Below are positions 45,541 through 57,549 of a DNA stretch of 64,000 nucleotides, in pieces. The notes below the pieces were generated by a model. The model was not told where the DNA came from, did no database searches, and was given only the letters and a program-made list of their open reading frames with translations. This DNA is from Bettongia penicillata ogilbyi (lineage: Eukaryota > Chordata > Mammalia > Diprotodontia > Potoroidae). The translations under genes were made by a program, and so were the position numbers. The stretch lies in assembly GCA_023548195.1 (NCBI GenBank), contig JAJHZJ010000496.1, positions 5,870,380 to 5,934,379 on the forward strand. The letters run 5' to 3'. How positions within the stretch are numbered: position 1 is the stretch's first letter; the number at the start of each line of letters is the position of its first letter.

Positions 45541-45659
45541 TATGATGGGAACTGGGCTGATTGGTTTAGAAAATTTCTCTACCTGAAAAAAAAAAAAAGG
45601 GACAGACACTATGATATCTAAATGTCATTTCTAGGTCAATGGTTCTAAAAATATTCTAA

Positions 45660-45815
45660 TGGGATCATAGATTTAGAGCAAGAGAGGACATATCTGCCAT
45701 CTCTAGATCTATGATCCCATTACCTTGGGCAAATCACTTATCATCCCTAGGCCTCAGCTTCTTAAATTGACAGAGTGTAGAGCGGTGGGCCTTGTACATA
45801 GTAGAGACTTCTTCC
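45660..45815. mobile_element. SINE fragments of opposite orientation
   Basis: 'gggatcatagatttagagcaag' (antisense SINE end) is followed by 'ttgggcaaatcacttatc', 'ctaggcctcagcttctt' (sense SINE middle). A C/T-rich run follows (45812-45870). Confidence 0.55.
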
Positions 45816-45884
45816 TCCTTCCCTCTCTCCCTCCCTCCCTTTCTTAATTCCTTTCTTCCTTCCCTCCCTTTAAAAGAGGTTGGC

Positions 45885-46075
45885 ATATATGTGTGTGTGC
45901 ATACACACATATTTACACACATGCACACATGTGTGTATGCATATATGTATACATATATGTATGTACATACACACGTGTGCAATACACACATGCATCAAAT
46001 ACAAACATATACAATAAATATGTATACACAAAGATTATATACAATGTACATGCATGTATGTTGTGTATCATCACA
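45885..46075. repeat. Alternating CA/TG/TA repeat, self-complementary
   Basis: About 190 bases of alternating purine-pyrimidine with TG-rich, CA-rich and TA-rich blocks facing each other. Frames on both strands here (Cys/Tyr/His/Met-rich) are artefacts. Confidence 0.9.
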
Positions 46076-46339
46076 TCTAAGTCCCCACCACAGTGAAGTT
46101 CCTGGACTCTGTATTCATGAAACTCCAGCATGTTTTCTATAGACCCCTCCCCATACCATCAAGAGTTCCTATCAAAGCTGTAAACCGGTGAACTAGGAAA
46201 GACTTCAGAGGAAAATCCCTCAGTCTCTTGGTCTTGCATAGGACTGGCATGTCCTGAGCACAGCCCTGAGATCTGATTGGAAAATGACTCTAACCCAGCT
46301 AGTTTATAAAAGGAATGAGGATCTTCAACCTAAAATCGT

Positions 46340-46702
<363 letters not shown>

Positions 46703-46709
46703 CACAGGA

Positions 46710-47835
46710 ACAATAATGCCAAGAAGCCAGCCCTTTTACAGTCTCTCAGGGACTTCTTCTCAGCAAGGCAGTTAAAGGAGAATGGAAGCATCATGCTTTG
46801 GGGGAGTTGCATTTTCATGTCTGGAGCTGCTCTGTCAGGTCAGCCTGTTAAAGGGACAGCTCATTCCTAGGGGTGTCCTTGCCTGCCTCTGTACAGAATG
46901 TCTTCATTCCAATCCCTAACTGCACTGTTCTCCTTCTTATTCATATAGGCAAATAGTTTTAAATTAGAGAGAGGTGGGGTAGGGAATGGGGCTGTGCAGA
47001 AAACTTCCCACTGTGCTTTTTACCAGTGGCTAGGGGAGAAAAATTTAAATATGATATAAAGAATAAAGAGAAGGCACTAATACATCACATTCTGCTATTT
47101 CCAGGATGGAATGTATAGATAAATAATGATTTCAAAGAGTCCTCCACGGAAGACAGCCAGCTGGTTTGTGTTTCTCCTCTAAAGAACAAGGGGAAAGGCA
47201 AAAATGGCAGTTCTATCCCTGAAAGATGGGAAGACTAAAGATCCTAATCCTATAAACGTTGTGTTCCTTTGTTCTCATCTTAAGATTTGTTCCAAATCCT
47301 CCAGTAGATAAAAACATGATGAGGGAAGGAGTTAAAAAGGGGTGAGGTGAGGAGTGGGGCTTGATTTTGTTCTGTCTCCAATTTTAGATCACATAGATAT
47401 TTTCCATTTTTCCTGTACAGTGTAAGAAAATATAAAACATCATCTTGACTTTCTTCAGGAAAATGTCAAAGGGAGTTTCCTCTAACTAAACTCCATTTCC
47501 CTCATTTAGAGATGGAATTCCACCTGGAACTTTATTCCTTTGACTACTTACTAAAAATGGAGGGGCTTTCTACAGCTGTTGACTTTCCAGATCTGCATTT
47601 TATTTTTTTAACATACTGTTTCCTTGACATTGATAAATAAATCCCTGCTTTGTTAATTTCTGTACCTATTTTTCACTTCTTTATTTATTCATTTGTTTTG
47701 TTTTTAATCCTGACTGTGAATGCTAATAGCCATATTAGCCAAACTCTTCAAGAACTGTCCACAGTCTCACTTGACTGGAAATTTATTGAAAACTGCTTGA
47801 ATTAAGTGGGTCATTGCCTGGGACTAGGAGGTCAT
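46710..47835. other. Unassigned stretch
   Basis: No recognised gene or repeat over about 1.1 kb. Confidence 0.4.
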
Positions 47836-47839
47836 AATA

Positions 47840-48045
47840 TCATAGATTTAGAGTTGCAAGATATATTAGAAACCTTTTAGTCTAAGTCACTCATTTATAG
47901 ATTATAACTGATGACCCTAAGAAGGAAGTGGTTTGCTCTGTTCTGTCACACAAGTAGTAGGTAGCAGAGGCTAGATTTGAACCCAGGTCCCATCTGCATC
48001 CTCTTACTCCAGAGCTGGTACTCTTCCCATTATAAAATCTTGTCA
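47840..48045 (-). mobile_element. MIR/THER SINE, antisense
   Basis: 'atatcatagatttagagttgc', 'actcatttatagattataactg', 'cacacaagtagtaggtagcagag', 'tttgaacccaggtccc'. Confidence 0.75.
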
Positions 48046-48375
48046 TTATTATGCAGAGATTCTCCCTGTACCATTGTTTGCTGTGAGGTAATCAATCCAT
48101 ATTCTGGATTCCTACTTTTACCTTTTCACTGCAGATGAGCCGGTTAAAGCAATGCCAGAGACCAAGCTCTCATCTTTGAGATATGAAGGATTCTTGAAAC
48201 AAAAAAGTATCATCTAAGAAAGAACTATTTATAGTTTCCTAGTCTATGAAAAAACAAAGTAATGAATATGTAGATATTATAGTCAAGTAATGATAAAACA
48301 TAATTTTAATGCTTACTAATTTATGGTTATCTTAAAACATTTTAATATGTTTTTCCTCAGGAAACATACCCACAA

Positions 48376-49000
48376 TTATTCTAGCATAACCATACCTGTA
48401 ATAAGTTGCAGTCTTTTACTAGTGGTGGTAAATTCATACAAGTTTTTCCAGGCCTCTCTGAAATCTTCCTGATAATTATTTCTTACAGCACAATAGTATT
48501 CCATTTCACTCACATACCATGACTTGTTCAGCCATTCCCCAACTGATGGGCGTCCCCTTGATTTCCAGTTTTTGGCCACCACAAAGAGAGCTGCTATAAA
48601 TATTTTTGTACATGTGAGACCCTTTCCCATTTTTATGATCTCTTTGGGCGAGAGTCCCAGAAGTAATATGGCTGGGTCAAAGGTTGTGCATATTTTTGTA
48701 GCCTTTGGGGTGTAACTCAAAGTTTTGAAAACAAATGCTAAGAATTGTTTTTCCCTGAAACTAGAAAATAAGAAATACAGGCAATGGGATATAGAAATCT
48801 ATCTTGCCCTACAAGAAAATAGAGGAGGTGGAGATAAGGGAAGGGAGGGGTGTGATAGAAGGGAGGGCAGATTGGGGGAAGTGGTAATCAGAATGCATAC
48901 TGTCTTGGGGTGAGCAGAGGAAGAGGTGGGGAGAAAATTTGGAACTCAAGATCTTGTGGAAATGAATGTTGAAAATTAAAAATAAATAAATTTTAAAAAA
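48376..49000 (+). mobile_element. L1 3' end with 5' inversion (twin priming)
   Basis: 48376-48720 is antisense L1 ORF2 C-terminus; the minus-strand frame of 114 codons has the family words FDPAILLLGLSP, TKIFIAALFVVAKNW and GEWLNKSW. From about 48721 to 49000 the 3' UTR is in plus orientation, ending 'gaatgttgaaaattaaaa' and an A-rich tail. Adjacent parts of one element in opposite orientation with the tail on the right are the hallmark of twin-primed L1 insertion. Confidence 0.8.
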
Positions 49001-49215
49001 CTATTGATCTTCTTCAAAAGTTATAAATTACTGAACAGTTGCAGATTCATATTGGCAAAAGTTTTTCTGCAACAGAAGTTCCTTTCCACCTACATTCTTT
49101 AGCTATTCTAAGACCCCACTCATTAGAGATAAGAAATACTTGCCTTTTTCTGATCAGCATGTCTCCTAGAACTGGAGATCCTGTTGGATCATAACCTACT
49201 AGAGACTATGGAGTG

Positions 49216-49521
49216 GGGGGTGGGGCAGCTAGATGGTGCACTGGATAGAGCACCAGTGCAGGAGTCAAGAGTACTTGAGTTAAAATCTCACCTTAGACAC
49301 CTGACACTCACTAGCTGTGTGACCTTGGGCAAGTCACTTAACCTGAATTGCCTCATCCTGGGTCATCTCCAGTCATTCTGATGAATATTTGATGACTGGA
49401 TTCAGATGGCTCTGGAGAAGAAGTGAGGCTGGTGACCTTCACAGTCCTTCCTCACTCAAAACAAAGTCAAGTGCAAGTCATGTCATTATTTCTCTGATGG
49501 CATGATCTTCGCAACTAAAGA

Positions 49522-49564
<43 letters not shown>
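49216..49564 (+). mobile_element. tRNA-derived SINE, second tail type, with (AC)n end
   Basis: 'ggggcagctagatggtgcac', 'gtgtgaccttgggcaagtcac', then a unique body 'tctccagtcattctgatgaa', 'ggattcagatggctctggag', 'caagtgcaagtcatgtc' and an end 'gcatgatcttcgcaac'. It terminates in (AC)n at 49524-49564. Same subfamily as 50453-50761. Confidence 0.9.
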
Positions 49565-49566
<2 letters not shown>

Positions 49567-49569
49567 GAA

Positions 49570-50255
49570 TTTACACTTATTTAGTGCTTTAATGGATCTA
49601 TGATCTCTTTAGTATTGGTTCCCATTACTAGCCATCTACACATACATTTCCTTTGTGGTCCATGCCCATGTCTATCCACACAGATCATCCAGAGGCAATC
49701 TTTACATTACAACAGAAACCTTCTGAAAGAAGGTTTAAAATCTTCTGGATACCTGAGAAGTCAAGTGTCCATCTCTTTTCTTTGTTTCTATGATGTGACC
49801 AAGTCACCTCCTTGTCCAGGTCACAGACATCTTTGAGTATACATCTTGATGTTACTTTCTGCCTTTAAGTCATCATGGGTAATATTGTATAACTGATTTA
49901 TGGCTACTCTATACCTCTGTATTCCTTTGCACTCACAATTTTTGTTTTTTTTGGAAATGATGGTGTTTCATGATTTATAGCCATATGGCATCAAAAGAAT
50001 AACACTGGTGTTTGAAGAATGAGGTTTGTTGTTCTATTTTGTTTTGCATAAGGAAGTAGTTTGGGGTGTTTGAACACGTTGTGAAAACCTCCAAATGTAT
50101 CAAACCTGTTCTCTTCCTCTTACTCAACAATTAATTTTCAATCTGCAGTACCTGTACAAGAAAGATATATTAAAGAATCAACTCTTATGAAAGTGATTGT
50201 TGAAAACTGAAAGCAAATAAATTAGTAATAATAAAAATAATCACCTCAATGGGTT
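49570..50255. other. Unassigned stretch
   Basis: Weak L2-like words at 49600-49900; otherwise nothing recognised. Confidence 0.4.
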
Positions 50256-50261
50256 GTCCCA

Positions 50262-50800
50262 ATAGCTAGGTGGAGCAATGAATAGAGAATTAGACCTGTG
50301 GTAAGGAAGACCTGACTTCAGATCTGACCTCAGAAAACTCCCTAGATACTCCCTGTTTGCCTGAGTTCAACTGTAAGATGGGGATAATAACAGCACCTCC
50401 CTTCCGGAGTTTTGATAATGAGATAATATTTGTAAAGTGCTTAGCATAGTGTGTGTGTTTGTCCTTCATTGCCGAAGAAGACCATGTCATCAGAGAAATA
50501 ATGACATGACTTGCACTTGGTCTGTTTTGAGTGAGAGAGGGCTGCACAGGTCACCAGCCTCACTTCCCCTCCAGAGCCATCTGAATCCAGTGACCTGATA
50601 TTCATCAGGATGACTGGAGATGACCCAAGATGAGGAAATTGAGGTTGTGACTTGCCCAAGGTCACACAGCTAGTGAGTGTCAAGTGTCTGAGGTGAGATT
50701 TGAACTCATGTCCTCCTGACTCCTGCACTAGTGCTCTATCCACTGTACCACCTAGTGGTCCCATAGTGTAGGAACTATATAAATTCTAGTTATTTTTATT
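50262..50800 (+). mobile_element. CORE-SINE split by a younger SINE
   Basis: The left part (50262-50452) runs from 'aatagctaggtggagcaatg' to 'aaagtgcttagcatagtg'; the right part resumes at 50762 with 'catagtgtaggaactatat'. The break is the insertion described next. Confidence 0.85.
50453..50761 (-). mobile_element. tRNA-derived SINE (second tail type) nested in a CORE-SINE
   Basis: On the minus strand it reads 'ggaccactaggtggtacagtgg' in sense order through 'gatgacctcatct'-type body words to the tail 'gaaggacaaacacac'. An exact 8-base duplication, catagtgt, lies at 50445-50452 and 50762-50769. Confidence 0.92.
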
Positions 50801-50984
50801 GTTTATGTTTGTTATTGTTAATAAGATGTCATAAATCTCGGGAAAATAGTCCTCATAAACTTGTTATATCTTGTATGAATTGGTATATTGATCTTTTAGA
50901 AAGGCTATGGGATACATTGAAAACCCTGCAATCTTATGAAGTTTTACACACATAACACATCAGAAATAGGAATATTATGAATCA

Positions 50985-51118
50985 ATACTTGAGTTTCATC
51001 ATTTGTAAAATGAGCTGGAGAAGGAAACGTCAAACCACTCCAATGTCTTTGCCAAGAAAACCCACAAATGGAGTCATGAAGAGTTGACATGACTGAAACA
51101 ACGGAACAACCACAAAAT
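50985..51118 (+). mobile_element. RTE-tailed SINE, 5'-truncated
   Basis: 'gtaaaatgagctggagaagg', 'accactccaatgtctttgcc', 'ggagtcatgaagagttgaca' then 'tgactgaaacaacgg'. Confidence 0.85.
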
Positions 51119-51119
51119 C

Positions 51120-52075
51120 AACAGAGAATTCTTCTTGGCATTTGAAGTCTACCCAGGACGTATATATCCATTACCTTTGGTGAAATCCATGTTGGAATGT
51201 CTTGCTTAATGTTGAATTGGAATTTCTGAAGAAAATCATCTCTTTTTCTCCACTTATCATAGCACTTTGTAGTCTTGAGATATACATTGGGGCCACCTTG
51301 TTGGGGGAAAGTGTTTAGGGAAGCATTTTTTTAACAGAGACAAAATAACATGTATAATCAACAAATGATAAATTTAATGGCATCTTTTATTCTGTACACA
51401 TTTTATTTAATTACATTCTTTAGTCAATGAAGAAATGACATTCTGCATAGAATCATTAGAGAAAGTGTATTCTTCCTATCTTGTATTTGCTTCAAAACTG
51501 TCTCAATATGCAATTAATCAATTTCCATAACAAATATATAGATGAGACAGTAGCTTAGTAATCACTGATGTCTTCTCAGTCACTTTGTTACTATTATTGT
51601 TAGAGTGGAGGACGGTAATAATCCCTTTCCTGGTGTTTTCTCATCCTTTTTATATAGTCACCTCTTTGAGACAGTTTGAAATGCATTTCCTCAGAGTATT
51701 AAAAAATGTATTCCTTCCCTGATGTTTCTTTCTATGTGTATTTATCTAGCTTTATATTACCATTGCCTTAAGCACCATTTCTATTTCCTCATTTAGCACA
51801 TCAAGGAAAGACAGTTTTGGGGTCCAAATCCTCTGATACCACCATCACTGATGATAAAAAGTGGTTACCAAAGAAAGGAGGTAAATCTGGCATAGCTTGT
51901 ATTTTGTTTAGTTTTATTTTCTTCTATAAAATTCTATTTCTCCTTATTTCACACACATCTCTCATCACCTCCTCCTCTCTCTGCTGTTGACTTTCATGAC
52001 ACAGCGTTCTCTTGGTCCTCTTCCTATGTGTTTAATTAGTGTTTTTCAGTATCCCATGATAGATCATCATATACT
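51120..52075. other. Unassigned AT-rich stretch
   Basis: No recognised gene or repeat over about 950 bases. Confidence 0.4.
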
Positions 52076-52079
52076 CCCC

Positions 52080-52690
52080 ATCTCCTAAAAGTCTATAAGA
52101 CTCTATACTGTGTCTTCACCCTCTCTCTCACTCTGATCACTCCTTTTATGTCTTCATGTGCTTCCATTAATTCAATTATCAACTCTACTAATGTGACCCC
52201 TGAATTCACATTTATTAATAATCTCTCATGTGAACTACCATCCAATATTGTTGTAGATGTACCGTTGAAATCTCAAACTCAGTATGTCCAAAAATCAAAC
52301 GAAAAAATTATCTTCTTCCTTGTTTTAAAGTCCTTTATTTCTGCTAACCATTATCCTCCCAGTCACCCAGATTTGGAACTTTGGAGTTATCTTGGCTTCT
52401 TCTCTTTCCTTCTCCCTCCACCATCCTGTCTATCCAATCTGTTACTGTTTCATTGATTCTTCCTCTGCATGTCTTACATCTGCCTTTCCTTCTATTCATA
52501 GAAATACTAATATGATTCAGGGCCTCATCATGTCTCACCCGGGTAAATGTTATGGCCTTTTAATTGCTCTCCCGACTTTTAGCCCCTTTGTTCTGCAGAT
52601 TGTTCACACAGCTGCCAAAATAATCATAAGGAACAGGTCTAAATATTCTACTCTCCTGCTCAAAGCCGGTAACACCTTATCATCCACTGC
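52080..52690 (+). mobile_element. L2 3' half, sense
   Basis: 'tgaaatctcaaactcagtatgtcc', 'tcctcccagtcacccag', 'ctatccaatctgttactg', 'cacacagctgccaaaataat', 'tactctcctgctcaaagcc' follow the sense L2 order. The 102- and 101-codon frames are fragments of this relic. Confidence 0.75.
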
Positions 52691-52699
52691 TGAATGAAC

Positions 52700-53590
52700 C
52701 CACAAAATGCACCTCACATACTCTGAAAATAATTCTTTCAATATGTGGCAACCCTAAGTGTGGTGATTTGCATAGATCGTATTTGGAGCCCATCATCATA
52801 AACCAAATTCCTTCATTGAACCTATTTATCACATTTCCTGGCTTTGTTTGAAAGACAAGGTTCCTAGGTTTTAGTACCTCTGTCCCACAGGGGTTTTTAC
52901 GTGTTTAAAAGTGCAAAAACTTTAGAAAGTTTTGAGTTTTTTTCCCCATATGGTATGCAAGAAACCCCACTTAACATACCTAATGTGCACTGATTCATAC
53001 CAAACAGCAGCCTGCCTTTAAGAATAAACTTCCCAAATGTTCTAAATGCAAGTCCACTTACTTGAAATCAGTTATTTCCTGCTACAGATGCTTCCTGCTT
53101 CTCTGTGTTAAAAGTATAGGTCAATGATTGTTGTCCATTAAAAAAAATGATAATAACCCACAATCGAATTGGGTGAGGCATCAGTTGAACTGAGGCTGAC
53201 AATGCTGTGAATGTCATCATTACAGAATAGAGACTATTTAAATTTTCCCTGTGTATGTGAAGGAGAAACTATCACTGAGGGTTTGTCTAATTTATCTGTG
53301 AGACCAATTTCTTCTTTATTATCCATTAATAGCAGATGCATTAATGGCTATTTAATTTTTTCTCTGTCTTCTGATGTCTTAACTGCTATAGGGGTGGTGC
53401 TATTGACAAAGAATGGTTACCCAGTGCTGGACTATGGCAAGAGACCATTTGGCATTTGCCCAGTGACTTCACTTGGGGATAACATTAGGTAAATTTGTCT
53501 ACCTGGCTTCTTTGTCTTTCCTCACCCTTTTTGCCAGGTGATATGTCACTAGTGGGTGAATTAGGTGATCCTGGAAACTAGAATAATGAC
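52700..53590. other. Unassigned, possibly single-copy stretch
   Basis: No repeat family recognised. A 93-codon frame at 53211-53492 has no recognisable domain and no clear splice or promoter context. Confidence 0.4.
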
Positions 53591-53599
53591 AACATACAT

Positions 53600-53815
53600 T
53601 TACATGAGGCTTTTAGGTTGGCAAAGTATTTTACTTCCATTATCTCAATTGAACCACATAATAGCTATTAATTTACTGTATATGCTATTTCCCCTGTGTT
53701 ACAGATTAAGAAATTGAGACTCAGAGTCTATAAGTAATTTGCCCTGGGTCACACATTTATTGATTGTCAGATGTGGGATTTTAAACCTGGTCTTCCTAAG
53801 TCCAAGAAAACCATT
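53600..53815 (-). mobile_element. MIR SINE, antisense, near full length
   Basis: 'tggcaaagtattttacttcc', 'gattaagaaattgagactcagag', 'aatttgccctgggtcacac', 'aaacctggtcttcc'. Confidence 0.75.
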
Positions 53816-53864
53816 CTTGGTAAATTTCATTCTCATTGACATTCTATGTTAGGGATATAGAAAG

Positions 53865-53940
53865 AGAGACAGACAGACACAGACAGAGACAGACATAGAG
53901 ACAGAGAGACAGAGACAGAGAAACAGAGACACAGGGAGAG
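53865..53940 (+). repeat. (GACAGA)n-type microsatellite
   Basis: About 75 bases of agac/agag units with interruptions. Confidence 0.9.
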
Positions 53941-53944
53941 AATG

Positions 53945-54405
53945 GGTATTGGGTGAATGAGTGAATTTCATTGAGATTTGGAGTTCATTCTACATGTTAT
54001 GGGAAAACCTCCAATCTGGAAATCTCTAAACATGCTAAGGAAAACGTAATTTGCCCTTCAATTTGTGTTAGAGATCAAGACTATATACAATCTCCACCCT
54101 GCCCCTGGAGACTAGGCAATTTCAAGTATTTTGTGACAGGAAACATTAGAGAACCAGACTAATGGAAATAGAAAGAAAAATGGGGGAAGCTGGTTAGAGA
54201 CCACACTTTAGGAAGGAGAAGATTTCAGTGAGTAGTCTTAGTTTTTAGCAGGCTGCTAAACTAGAGGGTTTCCTGACATCTTTTGCCTTAACTTCATACT
54301 GTTAATCCCCACAATCCCAGAAAAAAAAGCAAAATAATTGTCAATTCTCTGACTCCTCCCACTGGAAAAGGCAAACACAGTCTAAGCACAGAGATCATTT
54401 ATTTA
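53945..54405. other. Unassigned stretch
   Basis: No recognised gene or repeat. Confidence 0.4.
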
Positions 54406-54409
54406 GTGT

Positions 54410-54655
54410 TAAAAGCCACCAAGTAATTCCAATGTGTGATCTCACCAGGCCATCACAATAGCCCCATGAGATATGCATTATATATTCTGTTATTCCCATT
54501 TTACAGAAAGGTATATAGAGTTTCAAAGTAAACCAGAGAGTTAAAGTGATTTGTCACTGGTCATAAAGCTACTAAATGTCAGAGGCAGTATTTAATCCCA
54601 AGTCTCTCCAGAATTCATGTCCCACATTTGTTCAACTACACCAATTTACCACCTC
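54410..54655 (-). mobile_element. MIR SINE, antisense, near full length
   Basis: 'acaatagccccatgagatatg', 'cccattttacagaaagg', 'cactggtcataaagctactaaatg', 'tttaatcccaagtc'. Confidence 0.75.
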
Positions 54656-54999
54656 GAGACCTACTTCCAGAAACCTTATTTTCACTAGTAAGATGCTCCA
54701 GAGGGCCATAGAGAAGATACTCCCAATGTTCAGATCCAGGAGTCCTCAAGGATACCTATGACCTTGTCGGTTTGCTGGCAGTGGAGATACCTTCAAATCC
54801 TCTCCTACCTTCCCATACCACTTCACTGTGAACACAACCTTAACCACTGTGGTAACATCAGCATCCCTCCCTTGCCAAAATGTGTCTTTAAATAGGCTGG
54901 GGTTAATGACCATCCTTGACACTTTTCAAGGCTCGCACCTGTTCTGTTTTCCCATCTGCCTGTTCAATGCTGAGGTACATTGCATCAAGGTTTAGAAGA

Positions 55000-55170
55000 G
55001 ACTTTAGAAGTCAATGAGTACTATAACCCCCATTTGGGGTATGAGAAAAGTGAGGCATGGAGAGAGAAAGTGAAATTTGCTCCAAGTCACACAATGAATT
55101 TCTTGTGATAACTTTCAAACCCAGGTCCTTCTACTTTGCAGCTCAGTGCCATATTAACTCCACAGAGCTG
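55000..55170 (-). mobile_element. MIR/THER SINE, antisense
   Basis: 'ctttagaagtcaatgagtac', 'gagaaaagtgaggcatggagag', 'tttcaaacccaggtcc'. Confidence 0.65.
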
Positions 55171-55299
55171 CCCTCTGCCTCTTTACTAGTATCTCTCCAC
55201 TCTCTGGGCTCTTGATTCTTCCTTTTCCTCAACTCCACCTAATGTGATGGGCAAGTGTTTTCGAGCTGCCTGTGAAGAAAAGAGTTCATCAGCTAAGAC

Positions 55300-55480
55300 T
55301 GTTACAATTGTTCTTACTTGATCTAACCACAACCCTGGGAGGTAGATGTTATTAGTATACCCATTTTACAGATGAAGAAACTTACGCAAACAGAGGTTAA
55401 GTGACTTGACACAGTTAGAAAGTGACTGAAGTCAGATTTGAACTAAGGTCCTCCTGACTCCGGGATTGTATCATTATAAA
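55300..55480 (-). mobile_element. MIR SINE, antisense
   Basis: 'accacaaccctgggaggtag', 'cccattttacagatgaagaaac', 'aggttaagtgacttgacac', 'agatttgaactaagg'. Confidence 0.78.
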
Positions 55481-55484
55481 TGAC

Positions 55485-56185
55485 TCTGAATACTGAGTAG
55501 CCAAGTTCTAAAGGGCTTAAAATAATCCCTGCAATAGTTAGGAGTCAGGCGATACTGGCTACATATTTAGAGACAACACTAGACATCTTAAGTCTAATGA
55601 GTATGATATGTGCCACTGTGGACATGGTAATGGCAGTTTGTAGGCTACAATGAAACTTCATTTCTTAGTTCTAATAGGAGAGTCTTAGCTCTTGACTGAC
55701 TACTCCTATCATCTCCAAAGCTTTTCTCCTGCTAGAAAAGCCTTCTGCACCACCTGAGCCCCCATTCATGCATCACCTTCCCAGATGGCCAAGGCAGACA
55801 ACTGTTCAGCCTCCAGTGTGTCTCTTGAGGTGTCACACACTGCTGGCACTGGAAACAGTGACTGGAGAGTTCTGTAAGCTCAAGAGCACTGCCGTGTTCT
55901 TAGAAAATTCTTCTATGGGCTACCGGGATTCTTTTACTGACTTGAGATGCACAGGAACAGTTGGATGACTTGGCTGCTCCTTCTTTCTGCTTCCCCATCA
56001 ACTCCCAGATGGTATGCAGTCATCAGCAGGAATTGCACCCTAACCCTGCTTCTTCAGGCCTCTCCAGAACTTGGCTGTGAGTCGCAGGCCCTGGGGTGAG
56101 ATGATTTGCACCATGGAGCCATCCTACATCCTTCAAACAAGAGCAGACCATCTGTGGAGCAGATGGTGGGTTTGGGCAGGGGATC
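55485..56185. other. Unassigned, GC-richer stretch
   Basis: No repeat recognised; short frames at 55768-55968 and 56054-56254 lack domains. Possibly single-copy noncoding DNA. Confidence 0.4.
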
Positions 56186-56189
56186 AAAT

Positions 56190-56400
56190 GACACCGTCTG
56201 TAAAAGTGCTTTACATTTCAGAAATTTCAAGTTGGAAGGAAATGGAGCGACCATCTAGCCCAACCCCATCATTTTAGAGAGAAAACTTAACCAAAACAGA
56301 GAAAGGAAATGACTTACCCAGGGTTACACAGGTGGGAATTTGCAGAGCTAGGTCATTGGAATGCAAATCCTGTGTCCTTCCCAGTATGCCTTACTGACTG
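56190..56400 (-). mobile_element. MIR/THER SINE, antisense
   Basis: 'tttcaagttggaaggaaatgg', 'catctagcccaaccccatcattttag', 'gacttacccagggttacacag', 'aatgcaaatcctgtg'. Confidence 0.78.
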
Positions 56401-56404
56401 TCCC

Positions 56405-56930
56405 TAATGAATATGCTGCTATCTTCTTAGTATTTAATTCAATCCTGTCCAACACATATTGATTAAATGTTTGCTTATACATAAGATATGAAATCATACA
56501 ATAGAGATATAATGATAAGAAATTAAAAACCATTGTTTCAGAATAAACTCTCGTAGTTGACCTTTGCCTATTGGACCAGGACCTCAACCATTCCTCTCTT
56601 ACGTTACAACTTGCTTCATCTGGCTTCCTCCTCCTCAAAACTGCCCTTCCCCTATGTGGGTACCCTTATTGCTTACCTGTGACTGTGAGAAACTGTAGTA
56701 TGAGTAGCATTCATACCCCATTACAACCATCTAGATAGATGGGCTAAAGCAGGTAAAGGGAAACAGACCTCAAAACCATCAGTGATTTAGCGGGATATCC
56801 ACCCCAAGCACATGAAGACTTGGTCCAGAGGAATTGACAGATGAGAACAATTTGTTCTAATGGTCATGAAGGTGGCTGAAGCAGATGCTGTGGAGTGCTT
56901 AGAGCTCGGTCAGACACCAAGGTCATCTAA
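56405..56930. other. Unassigned stretch
   Basis: No recognised gene or repeat. Confidence 0.4.
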
Positions 56931-56935
56931 TGCAC

Positions 56936-57195
56936 CGTGGACCATCTCTAGTCAGTTTGATGACTCTTGAAGAGAGAATGAAACTAATGACTTTGTATAA
57001 CTTTGCCTCACTAAAATTCAATTCACATAATTCAAGACACCACCTGTGATGACATTGGTCCTCTTTGAAAACAAAGGACAAACAAACAAAGAAATTCTCT
57101 GAGGGTAGAGAGTATCTGGCTTCCTTTGTTTTCTTAACACAACACAATGTACATAATAAATGTTTAATTAATACTCTTTCTATCCATCCATCCAT
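56936..57195 (+). mobile_element. SINE/LINE tail fragment followed by an L2 end
   Basis: 'ggaccatctctagtcagtttgatga' and the end 'gacattggtcctctttgaaaac' with 'aaaggacaaacaaac' match the second SINE tail type. At 57120-57180 a sense L2 3' end follows ('cacaatgtacataataaatg'). Confidence 0.6.
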
Positions 57196-57549
57196 CTAGC
57201 TCTATCTAACTATATTTTGTGCAGAAGTCTCCATCATCTTTATGAATTGACATTGGCTTCACCCTTATATATAACATTTAACATCTCAAGCACAACATAG
57301 TCCTACTATGTGCCAGGATGCCCATTCAGATGATGTGTTTTGTCTGAAGCGGAACAGGATGCCAGTTACTGCCAAAGAGTATGAAGAATTGTATGCACTT
57401 TGAAAGTAATGTGATGATTCCCCCCAGAGGATCTATAGACAGAAATGCCTTCATCCTTCCATCACATGCACACATGCCAGATACAAACAATGGTTTTGTT
57501 TCTTCATTTTTGTCTTTCCATTGGTTTGTCTGGCTATTATCAATGGAAT

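Noticed and set aside
53211..53492. 93-codon frame as a small protein gene
   Set aside because: No family resemblance, signal or context; kept only as a conservation-test region.
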